This document shows positions 7,449 to 14,457 of a stretch of DNA of 64,000 nt, in pieces. The notes under the pieces are model-generated. The model had not been told where the DNA came from. It did no database searches and saw only the letters and a program-made list of their open reading frames with translations. Made by a program: the position numbers and the translations under genes. Source of the stretch: Halorubellus litoreus (GTDB lineage Archaea; Halobacteriota; Halobacteria; Halobacteriales; Natrialbaceae); contig NZ_JAZAQL010000004.1 of the NCBI RefSeq assembly GCF_037081675.1, forward strand, positions 62,001 to 126,000, read 5' to 3'. Each line of letters opens with the position of its first letter. Position 1 is the stretch's first letter.

Positions 7449-7607
7449 GTCTTAACTTCCGATTCGTCGTGGCGTTCGGTGCCTATCGATGCGGACAGCA
7501 CTGCGATATTCGAGAGGTTTCCTCGGCATGTCGTAGTCGCAGGAGGCGACCTCGTCGAGTGGGCAGCAGATTCGGAGGGCTGGAAGGGACGACCGTTAGG
7601 GGCGTTC

Positions 7608-8549
7608 TCAGTCGCTCGTAGTCGTTCGGAAGGCCGGGCCGTGTACGAGGAGGACCGTCCAGTACACGTCCTCGTTGTACTGGACGAGGTACGGGCCGTT
7701 CAGGTCGTCTTCGGCGGTGTCGTCGAGGGCGTGGGCTTGTTCTTCGTCGCGGAACTGGTCGGTGAGTGCGACGAACGCGTCCGGTGGTGACTCGTCGGGC
7801 GCGACGGTGTAGTACTCGTCCGTGATGGCGGTCTCGACGAATTCCCTTTGTTCCGCTGAGAGGTCCGTGAGTGGGAACGCGAAGCGCTCGCGCATGCGGC
7901 GGCCGTACTCGCTGGCTGACGCGACCGTCGTTGCAGTGTATCGATAGGTGTGAACGGGTGCGTCGTGGGCGTCGTCGACGACCCATTCGGCTTCCGCCCC
8001 GTCGGCCCACGTGATGTAGTCGTACTCGGATTCGGGGACGAGGACGCTGTTGTCGCGTTCTGTGTCGGTGTAGTGGAAGCTGGTGCCGATGCCGACGGGG
8101 TCGCCGTCGGCGAGCCCCTTTGCAGCGAACTGTGCTTGGTCGACGTCGGGGAGGTCCGAGAACTGGATTGCCGCGTCGTCGTTCACGGAGCCGGTGACGA
8201 CGTCGACCTTGACGGAGTAGCTGGTTCCGGGTGTCGTGTCGACGACGTCGGCTGCGAGCTCGTAGACGTGGCCGTCGTAGAGCAGGTGCTGCTGGGGTGG
8301 GAGCGGTTCTCGAAGGGCCTTCGTGGTGGTTCCGCCGTCGAGAATCCGGTCCATCAGTTGCGCGTCCGCGTCGGTGCCTTCGGCGGGGTCGATCGTGTAG
8401 AGGACTTCGCCGGGGAGTGCCGCGTCGGGGAGCGCGTCGAGACTGAATCGGACCGTGGGGGCTTCGGCAACGGCTGGGTTGCCCGTACAGCCGGCGAGGA
8501 GGCCGGTGGTGGTCGCTCCGGCGGCGGTGAGGAGGACGCGACGGCGCAT
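7608..8549 (-). CDS. Haloarchaeal Tat lipoprotein, unknown
   Basis: A 313-aa product from ATG at 8549, selected because MRRRVLLTAAGATTTGLLAGC is a full Tat lipoprotein signal. The mature part is acidic, rich in D and Y, and without cysteine after the lipobox. It has two similar-looking alpha/beta halves with phrases such as YDGHVYELAADVVDTTPG and TEREFV-type helical segments (SAEQREFVETAITDEYY). No catalytic motif or transmembrane helix was found. Proteins of this sort are common, uncharacterised cell-surface lipoproteins of haloarchaea. It is divergent from the downstream ABC ATPase gene (about 190 nt between starts). Confidence 0.8.
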   Translation of the reverse strand: MRRRVLLTAAGATTTGLLAGCTGNPAVAEAPTVRFSLDALPDAALPGEVLYTIDPAEGTDADAQLMDRILDGGTTTKALREPLPPQQHLLYDGHVYELAADVVDTTPGTSYSVKVDVVTGSVNDDAAIQFSDLPDVDQAQFAAKGLADGDPVGIGTSFHYTDTERDNSVLVPESEYDYITWADGAEAEWVVDDAHDAPVHTYRYTATTVASASEYGRRMRERFAFPLTDLSAEQREFVETAITDEYYTVAPDESPPDAFVALTDQFRDEEQAHALDDTAEDDLNGPYLVQYNEDVYWTVLLVHGPAFRTTTSD

Positions 8550-8737
8550 ATGGGGAACGTCTACGAGAGCCGTCAAGTGCCTTGTGCAGACCACGGCACT
8601 GCGCTCGCAACTCTTCCATCTGCGTCGTGAGCGAGCGGCTGGTGGAACGTCGAGTGCGCCATCCCGTGCTTACTTGACCCCTCAGGCTGAGACCGTACTA
8701 TAGCTATCGTGACCGTCTTCATCGAGGGTGACCGGCG

Positions 8738-10900
8738 ATGACGCTTCTCGACGTCGACGACCTGACGGTCAGGTACGATACGGAGGATGGGCCGCTCCAC
8801 AGCGTCAACGGCGTCTCGTTCACGATCGACGACGGCGTCAACTACGCGTTGTCGGGCGAATCGGCGTCCGGGAAGTCGACGATCGCGAAGGCGATACTCG
8901 GGCTGTTACCGGAGCACGCCGTCGTCGAGTCGGGAGACATCGCGTTCGAGGGCCGCGATATACGGGCGATGACGCCGGGGGAGCGACAGGACCTCCGCTG
9001 GGAGGAGATCGCGTTCATCCCGCAGACGGCGATCGACGCGCTCGACCCGACGCTGACCGTCGGCGGCCAGATCCGGCAAGCAGTCCAGACGCATCGGACG
9101 GTCTCCGAGGAGAGTGCACGGCGGCGAGCCCGCGAGCTGTTCGAGACCGTCGGGTTGAACCCGGAGCGCACCGAGGACTACCCGCATCAGTTCTCGGACG
9201 GGATGCGACAGCGGGTCGTCATCGCGATGGCGCTCGCGCTCGACCCGAAGCTCATCATCGCGGACGAGCCGACGACGGGCCTCGACGTGGTCGTGCAGGA
9301 CGAGATCATCGACAACATCCTGAAGATACAGGAGGAGACGGACAGTTCGCTGTTGTTGATCACGCACGACCTCAGCGTCATCGCCGAGACGTGCGAGGAG
9401 ATGTCGGTGCTGTACGGGGGAACGGTCATGGAGCAGGGCCGTATCCAGAACCTCTTGCTGAACCCGTCGAACCCGTACACGATGGGGCTCAGGAACGCGT
9501 ATCCGTCCCTCGGCGGTGATAGCGAGGGGGCGTTGGTCTCGGTGCCCGGTGAGCCGCCGAGTCTGGAGTCGAAGCCGACTGGGTGCGTGTTCGAGTCGCG
9601 GTGTCCGTTCGCGACGGACGCGTGCTCGGAGTCGGTGCCGGATTTGGACGAGCTTCCGTACCGGAACCATCGGGTCGCGTGCCATCACGTCGAGCAGTCG
9701 AAGCGGATGCGGTCCGAGGCGGCGGACCCGGCGACGTGGGGTGGTGTCGCTTCGGGAACGCCCACACCCGATGGGGAGGTCCTGTTGGAGGTGGAAGGGT
9801 TACGGAAGTGGTACGAGCGCGACGACTCGCTCCTGGAGCGACTGCCGCTCGACGGGCTGACGCCGTCGGTCACCGGACTGACGGGGAACATCCGGGATTG
9901 GTACGACCGGCGTGGCGAGGTGCTCAGGGGGATGTTCGGGAACGAGGAGTCGCACGTCCGCGCGGTCGACGACGTCTCGTTACGCGTCTCTCGCGGGGAG
10001 ATCCTCGGCGTCGTCGGCGAGTCGGGGTGTGGGAAGTCGACGCTCGCGGAGACGCTCGCACTCCTCGAGGAACCCTCCGTGGAGCGGTTCGAGTTCGACG
10101 GGCGCTCGCACGAGTACTACCGGGAGCACCTCCAGGAGTTCCGGCGGAAGCTCCAGATCATCTTCCAGAACCCCTACGAGTCACTGAATCCGCGACAGAC
10201 GGTCGACCAGCTGGTCGGTGAACCGCTGTCGATCCACGACTATCGGTTGGACGAACGCGAGACGGTGGTCGCGGAGACCCTAGAGAAGGTCGGGTTGGCG
10301 CCCGCCGAGCGGTATCTGGACATGTACCCGAACGAGCTGTCGGGCGGCGAGCGCCAGCGCGTCGCCATCGCGCAGGCGCTCGTGCTCGACCCCGAACTAC
10401 TCATCTGCGACGAGCCCGCGTCGATGCTGGACGTCTCGCTGCAAGCGGAGGTCCTGAACCTGCTCCGTGGACTCGTCAATACGGAGGACATCGGCGTGCT
10501 GTACATCTCGCACGAGCTCGCGAGCCTCTCCCAGATCGCGGACCGGATGGCGATCATGTATCTCGGGACGTTCGTCGAGCGCGGCCGGACCGACCGGATC
10601 GTCTCCGACCCCCAGCATCCCTACACGGAGGCGTTGCTCGGGGCGGTCCCGGAGACCGACCCGAGCGGGGACCGCGAGCGGATATCGCTCGACGGGAAGC
10701 CCGCGTTGCCGTCGCGGGCGACGGCTGGGTGTCGGTTCGCGCCGCGGTGTCCGAAGGCCGCCGACGACTGCTGGGGGGAGCCGCCCGAGCTCACCGAGTG
10801 GACGGGCGAATCGCACGTCGCTGCGTGTTTCCACCCGAGTCGCGACGCAGGTGACGGGGCGGGTGATGGCGGGGCGGTCGACGCTCGTGGCGACGACTGA
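8738..10900 (+). CDS. Orphan fused peptide-ABC ATPase (DppD-DppF type) with degenerate first domain
   Basis: A 720-aa protein with two ATP-binding domains of oligopeptide/nickel ABC importers, each followed by the cysteine-containing oligopeptide-type C-terminal motif (GCVFESRCPFATDAC; GCRFAPRCPKAADDC). The second domain is canonical (GESGCGKST, LSGGERQR, LLICDEPASMLD). The first deviates: the Walker A reads GESASGKST (glycine 43 to alanine) and the signature reads FSDGMRQR (glycine 154 to aspartate), while its Walker B (IIADEPTTGLD) and switch histidine (ITHD) remain. The paralogue at 18281 has both motifs intact. No permease or binding protein lies beside it, so its partners are unknown: it may serve permeases elsewhere or be decaying. 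A linker of about 60 residues separates the halves. Confidence 0.9.
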   Translation: MTLLDVDDLTVRYDTEDGPLHSVNGVSFTIDDGVNYALSGESASGKSTIAKAILGLLPEHAVVESGDIAFEGRDIRAMTPGERQDLRWEEIAFIPQTAIDALDPTLTVGGQIRQAVQTHRTVSEESARRRARELFETVGLNPERTEDYPHQFSDGMRQRVVIAMALALDPKLIIADEPTTGLDVVVQDEIIDNILKIQEETDSSLLLITHDLSVIAETCEEMSVLYGGTVMEQGRIQNLLLNPSNPYTMGLRNAYPSLGGDSEGALVSVPGEPPSLESKPTGCVFESRCPFATDACSESVPDLDELPYRNHRVACHHVEQSKRMRSEAADPATWGGVASGTPTPDGEVLLEVEGLRKWYERDDSLLERLPLDGLTPSVTGLTGNIRDWYDRRGEVLRGMFGNEESHVRAVDDVSLRVSRGEILGVVGESGCGKSTLAETLALLEEPSVERFEFDGRSHEYYREHLQEFRRKLQIIFQNPYESLNPRQTVDQLVGEPLSIHDYRLDERETVVAETLEKVGLAPAERYLDMYPNELSGGERQRVAIAQALVLDPELLICDEPASMLDVSLQAEVLNLLRGLVNTEDIGVLYISHELASLSQIADRMAIMYLGTFVERGRTDRIVSDPQHPYTEALLGAVPETDPSGDRERISLDGKPALPSRATAGCRFAPRCPKAADDCWGEPPELTEWTGESHVAACFHPSRDAGDGAGDGGAVDARGDD

Positions 10901-10950
10901 CGGCGGAGCGGTCGACGTTCGCGGCGACGACTGACGGCGGGGCGGTCGAG
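10864..10950 (+). repeat. 34-bp tandem repeat across a stop codon
   Basis: About 2.5 copies of a 34-bp unit (starting TGACGGCGGAGCGG and ending GGCGACGAC). The first copy encodes the last residues of the ABC ATPase. The TGA of the second unit is its stop codon, and a third, partial unit follows. Since 34 is not a multiple of three, unit gain or loss would change the protein's end. The rest of 10951-11122 is unremarkable. Confidence 0.65.
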
Positions 10951-11122
10951 ACTGTGGGCGGGTGGGACCGACCGACGCGACTCGTGGCGTCTTGGATGCC
11001 ACGGACGGCCTGCTTGCAGCGCGGTTTCGCCGTCGTCTCATCCGCCCCCATTTGAATGTCGAAGTGTATCGCTGGGGTTCGGGGGCAGGTTGACGCGGGT
11101 ACTGTGGGACACTTCGCGTATC

Positions 11123-13360
11123 ATGACGCCGACCGCTGCCGAGCGCAGAGCGACACGAGGCGCGCCGCCGGAACTGGACCCGCTGTTCGACCCCGACTCG
11201 GTCGCGGTCGTCGGCGCGAGTCCGGATTCGTTCTACGCCGGGAACCTCGTCGACAACCTCCTCGACTACGGGTTCGACGGCGCCCTGTATCCCGTCAATC
11301 CGAACCGAGAGGAGGCGTGGGGGCGCAGCTGTTACGACAGCATCGAGGCGGTCCCGGAGACCGTCGACCTCGCGGTCGTGAGCGTCCCCCGCGAGTACGT
11401 CGTCGAGGTCGTTCGCGCCGCCGGCGACCGCGGGGTTCCCGTCGCGCTCGTCATCACCGCCGGGTTCAGCGAGGCCGACGACGCCGGCGCGGCACTCGAA
11501 CGAGACCTCGCAGAGACGGCAGACGAGACGGGCATCAGGGTCGTCGGGCCGAACTGCATCGGCGTGATGGCGGCTCGCGGGGCGACGCTCACGTCGACGT
11601 GTTCGCGAGAACCGGAACCGGGCGGCATCGGGCTCGTCAGTCAGTCGGGCGCTCTCGCGTTCACGACGTTCTTCGAGCGAGCGGCCGACCGGGACCTGCA
11701 CTTCAGTCACGTCGTCTCGACGGGGAACGAGACCGACCTCGCGCTCACGGACTACGTCGCGTATCTCGCAGCGCAGGATGACGTGGACGTCGTCTGTGCG
11801 TACGTCGAGGGGGTCGACGACCCGGACCGGTTCATGCGGGTGGCGGAGGAGGCGGTACGGAACGGCACGCCCGTCCTGACGGTGAAGATCGGGCAGTCCG
11901 AGCTCGCGGAGGCGGCGACGCTCTCGCACACGGGGTCGCTCACTGGCGACGACGACGCCTGGCGGGCCGCGTTCGACCAGGCGGGCGTCCAGCGCGTCCC
12001 CGACATCCCGGACCTCCTCGCGAGCGCCAGCGCGCACACCGCGTACGACGTCCCGGACGGCGACCGGGTCTGTATCGCGTCCACCAGCGGCGGGCTCGCG
12101 AGCTTGCTCGCCGACATGGCAGCCGAGCGCGACCTCGCACTCCCCGACATCGACGGCGCCACCGAGCAGTCCCTGCTGGACCTCGACGAACTCCTGACGT
12201 ACGGCGAACTCAGGAATCCCGCGGACATCCGGGGATACGGTGCGGACGCCCTCCCCGAGATCGCCGACGTCCTCCTCGGCGACGACGAGTTCGACGCGTA
12301 CGTGTTCGCGATCGGGCTCTCCGGGGTCGACGACCGCGCAGCGAGTATCGCTGCGGACCTGGAAGCCATCGTCGAGACGGCCGATAAGCCGGTGTACGTC
12401 CTCTGGACGGGCCGGAAAGCACCCGAACGTACTGGGGAGACGCCGCCGGTCGCTCGCCTGCGCGAGTCGGTGCCCGTCTACGAGGACCCGGGGCGGTGTC
12501 TGGACGCCGTCGCGTCCACGTGCGACTACGCCGCTGACCGCGACCGACTCCTCGACCAGGCACCACGCGCCCAGCAACCAGCTACGGCCGAGTCAGGGAC
12601 GACCGAGCCAGGGACGGCCAAATCAGGGACGGCCGAGGCAGGGACGACCAAGCCGGCCGCACCGGGCGGTCGACTCGCCGATGCCAGCGAGCTGGCGTTG
12701 CCGCGAGGACGCGTGCTGACGTGGCGGGAGGCCGAAAGTCTCCTGGACGCGTTCGACGTGCCGATGGTCGAGACGCGGGTGGTGACGGCTGCCGACGAGG
12801 CGGCCGCGGCCGTGGACTCGATGGCGGGAGCGGCAGTGCTCAAGGTGGATTCGTCGGCGCTCCCGCACCGCACCGACGCCGGAGCGGTCCGGTTGGGCGT
12901 CGAGTCCGCCGCGGAGGCACGCGCGGCGTACGAGGACGTCGTCTCGGCAGCACGCGAGCACGTCGCGGCAGGCGAGGTGGCGGGCGTGCTGGTGCAGCCG
13001 ATGGTCGAGGACGGCGTCGAGGCGATGGTCGGCGTCGCGCCGGGGGACGTGTTCGACTCGCTCGTCACGGTCGGTCCGGGCGGCGTGCTCGTCGAGGCGC
13101 TGGACGAGAGCGCGACGCTCGTCCCGCCGTTCTCGCGGACGGAAGCGCGTCGCGCCGTGGAGCGTACGGTGCTCGTGGACCTGCTCAAGGACCGACGAGA
13201 CGGTGCGCCACTTCGCGTCGAGGGCGTCGTCGACCTCCTCGTGAACGTCGGGCGACTGGCGGACGCGGTCGACGACGTCGCGGAACTCGACCTCAATCCC
13301 GTCGTCGTCACCGAGGACGGCCCCGTTGCCGTCGACGCACTCGTTCGCACGGATGACTGA
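11123..13360 (+). CDS. ADP-forming acyl-CoA synthetase (fused alpha-beta acetate-CoA ligase type)
   Basis: A 745-aa protein of the NDP-forming acyl-CoA synthetase superfamily, which interconverts acyl-CoA + ADP + Pi and acid + CoA + ATP. The order is: CoA-binding Rossmann domain (VAVVGASPDS..., about residues 20-115), succinyl-CoA-ligase-like domains with the phospho-histidine loop (ATLSHTGSLTGDD), a low-complexity linker made of repeated 'xxxGT' units (about 480-515), and a C-terminal ATP-grasp domain (LKVDSSALPHRTDAG..., ending ELDLNPVVV). Bacterial and archaeal homologues occur fused or split; this one is fused alpha then beta. ATG 11123 is chosen over the upstream frame start because it directly precedes the conserved part. 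Substrate is unknown (acetate, propionate or branched-chain acids are typical). Confidence 0.9.
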   Translation: MTPTAAERRATRGAPPELDPLFDPDSVAVVGASPDSFYAGNLVDNLLDYGFDGALYPVNPNREEAWGRSCYDSIEAVPETVDLAVVSVPREYVVEVVRAAGDRGVPVALVITAGFSEADDAGAALERDLAETADETGIRVVGPNCIGVMAARGATLTSTCSREPEPGGIGLVSQSGALAFTTFFERAADRDLHFSHVVSTGNETDLALTDYVAYLAAQDDVDVVCAYVEGVDDPDRFMRVAEEAVRNGTPVLTVKIGQSELAEAATLSHTGSLTGDDDAWRAAFDQAGVQRVPDIPDLLASASAHTAYDVPDGDRVCIASTSGGLASLLADMAAERDLALPDIDGATEQSLLDLDELLTYGELRNPADIRGYGADALPEIADVLLGDDEFDAYVFAIGLSGVDDRAASIAADLEAIVETADKPVYVLWTGRKAPERTGETPPVARLRESVPVYEDPGRCLDAVASTCDYAADRDRLLDQAPRAQQPATAESGTTEPGTAKSGTAEAGTTKPAAPGGRLADASELALPRGRVLTWREAESLLDAFDVPMVETRVVTAADEAAAAVDSMAGAAVLKVDSSALPHRTDAGAVRLGVESAAEARAAYEDVVSAAREHVAAGEVAGVLVQPMVEDGVEAMVGVAPGDVFDSLVTVGPGGVLVEALDESATLVPPFSRTEARRAVERTVLVDLLKDRRDGAPLRVEGVVDLLVNVGRLADAVDDVAELDLNPVVVTEDGPVAVDALVRTDD

Positions 13361-13463
13361 CCCGAGTGAGCGACCGGTGTCGATGACGGCCGGGGCGTCG
13401 ACGAGGGTGACCCGACCGGGCTCGCAGTGCGTGGTGGGTATCGGAGGCGAATCTTCGACGAGG

Positions 13464-13486
13464 GAGTACGCTTTAATACGGTACTC
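13464..13486. promoter_or_regulatory. TATA box inside an inverted repeat (HTH_10 gene promoter)
   Basis: The TATA-like CTTTAATA (13471-13478) is enclosed by perfect 6-bp arms GAGTAC (13464-13469) and GTACTC (13481-13486). A regulator bound there would block TATA-binding protein, so autoregulation by the HTH_10 protein just downstream is the natural inference. The expected transcript start is near 13500. Confidence 0.5.
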
Positions 13487-13562
13487 GCTTAGGCGGCGTG
13501 TACTCTGGACCTGGTGATTCACTATTCTACGCATCGAATTCCAAACGAACCCGTCCGGCGTC

Positions 13563-14249
13563 GTGAACGACCTGAAGACGGAGTTCCCCGAGGTTCGGCG
13601 AATCGAGTTCGAGAACGCGTTCTACGCGGACGATGGGGACTGGATCGAATCGCTCCTCATCACGGCGAGCCGGGACTTCGACCCCGAAGCGGCAGTGACG
13701 TCGCTGTCCCGTGCGACGCTGTTCCATCACGAGCAGGTGTCTCCCGATACGGCCGAGCAGCCGACGTATCGGTTGACGATCGTCGCGCACGAGCCGTACC
13801 CGTTCATCCTCGGAGTGATCCTCCGCCAGCAGGCGATGCCGAATCGGCTGAAGCTGCACGGCGACTACTTCGATGGGGTCGTCACGGTGGACGTGTGGGA
13901 GGACTTCCGGGCGCTCGCGGACCGGATCCAGGAGCGGTTCGGGCGGTTCGAGCTGTTGAGTGTGAATCAGGTGGAGACGACGGGCGAGCCGCTCGGGAGC
14001 GGCCAGCTCGGGCGAGTGTTGGTGAACGAGCTCTCGCAGCAGCAGATGGACGTGTTGCGGACGGCGCACTCGATGGGGTACTTCGAGACGCCGCGGCGGG
14101 CGTCGGCCGACGACATCGCGGCCGAGTTGGACATCGCGCAGTCGACGTTGAGCGAGCGGTTGCGGCGCGCCGAGAAGCAGCTCTTCGATCTCGTGTTCTC
14201 CGAGGCAGAGGACGGCGACGTGCTGGCGGCCGATTCTGAGGAGTCGTGA
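13563..14249 (+). CDS. HTH_10 (Bat-type) transcriptional regulator; N-terminus possibly frameshifted
   Basis: A 228-aa product from GTG at 13563. The C-terminus has the HTH_10 domain of haloarchaeal regulators: LSQQQMDVLRTAHSMGYFE, then PRRASADDIAAELDIAQ with STLSERLRRAEKQLF. The N-terminal 150 residues form an alpha/beta sensor-like domain. The frame is open upstream back to 13518 and reads LRIEFQTNPSGVV, which looks like the natural first beta strand, yet no start codon exists there. A GTG at 13514, about 10-15 nt after the expected transcript start, would join it if one T of TATTCTA (about 13523-13529) were removed, giving MIHYLRIEFQ. Location immediately upstream of the peptide ABC operon on the same strand suggests it regulates that operon. 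Confidence 0.85.
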   Translation: MNDLKTEFPEVRRIEFENAFYADDGDWIESLLITASRDFDPEAAVTSLSRATLFHHEQVSPDTAEQPTYRLTIVAHEPYPFILGVILRQQAMPNRLKLHGDYFDGVVTVDVWEDFRALADRIQERFGRFELLSVNQVETTGEPLGSGQLGRVLVNELSQQQMDVLRTAHSMGYFETPRRASADDIAAELDIAQSTLSERLRRAEKQLFDLVFSEAEDGDVLAADSEES

Positions 14250-14379
14250 GTTCGGGGGTTCGGGGCCGGTATCCACCCCCGCCATAGACCACCCCAGTGA
14301 TTTATGAATATACGCTGATAGCACGGGTTCTGGATTAGTTCCCGAAGGAATCGAGGGCCAGACCCCCGGTTTACAGGAA

Positions 14380-14410
14380 CCCCCATATAAACAATGATGA
14401 TGATTGGGGG
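14380..14410. promoter_or_regulatory. Promoter of the peptide ABC operon within an inverted repeat
   Basis: The TATA-like ATATAAAC (about 14385-14392) lies between CCCCCA (14380-14385) and TGGGGG (14405-14410), complementary 6-bp arms. Transcription would start near 14415, giving a leader of about 43 nt before the ATG at 14458. The arms are a candidate operator. Confidence 0.5.
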
Positions 14411-14457
14411 GTATCGGGAGTACCTTCACACCAGTAAGCGGGAAACGCCGGGGTGTA

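Noticed and set aside
10397..12577. 726-aa minus-strand ORF spanning the ABC ATPase and the acyl-CoA synthetase
   Set aside because: It crosses two clearly recognised plus-strand genes and has no domain; it is an antisense shadow of high-GC DNA.
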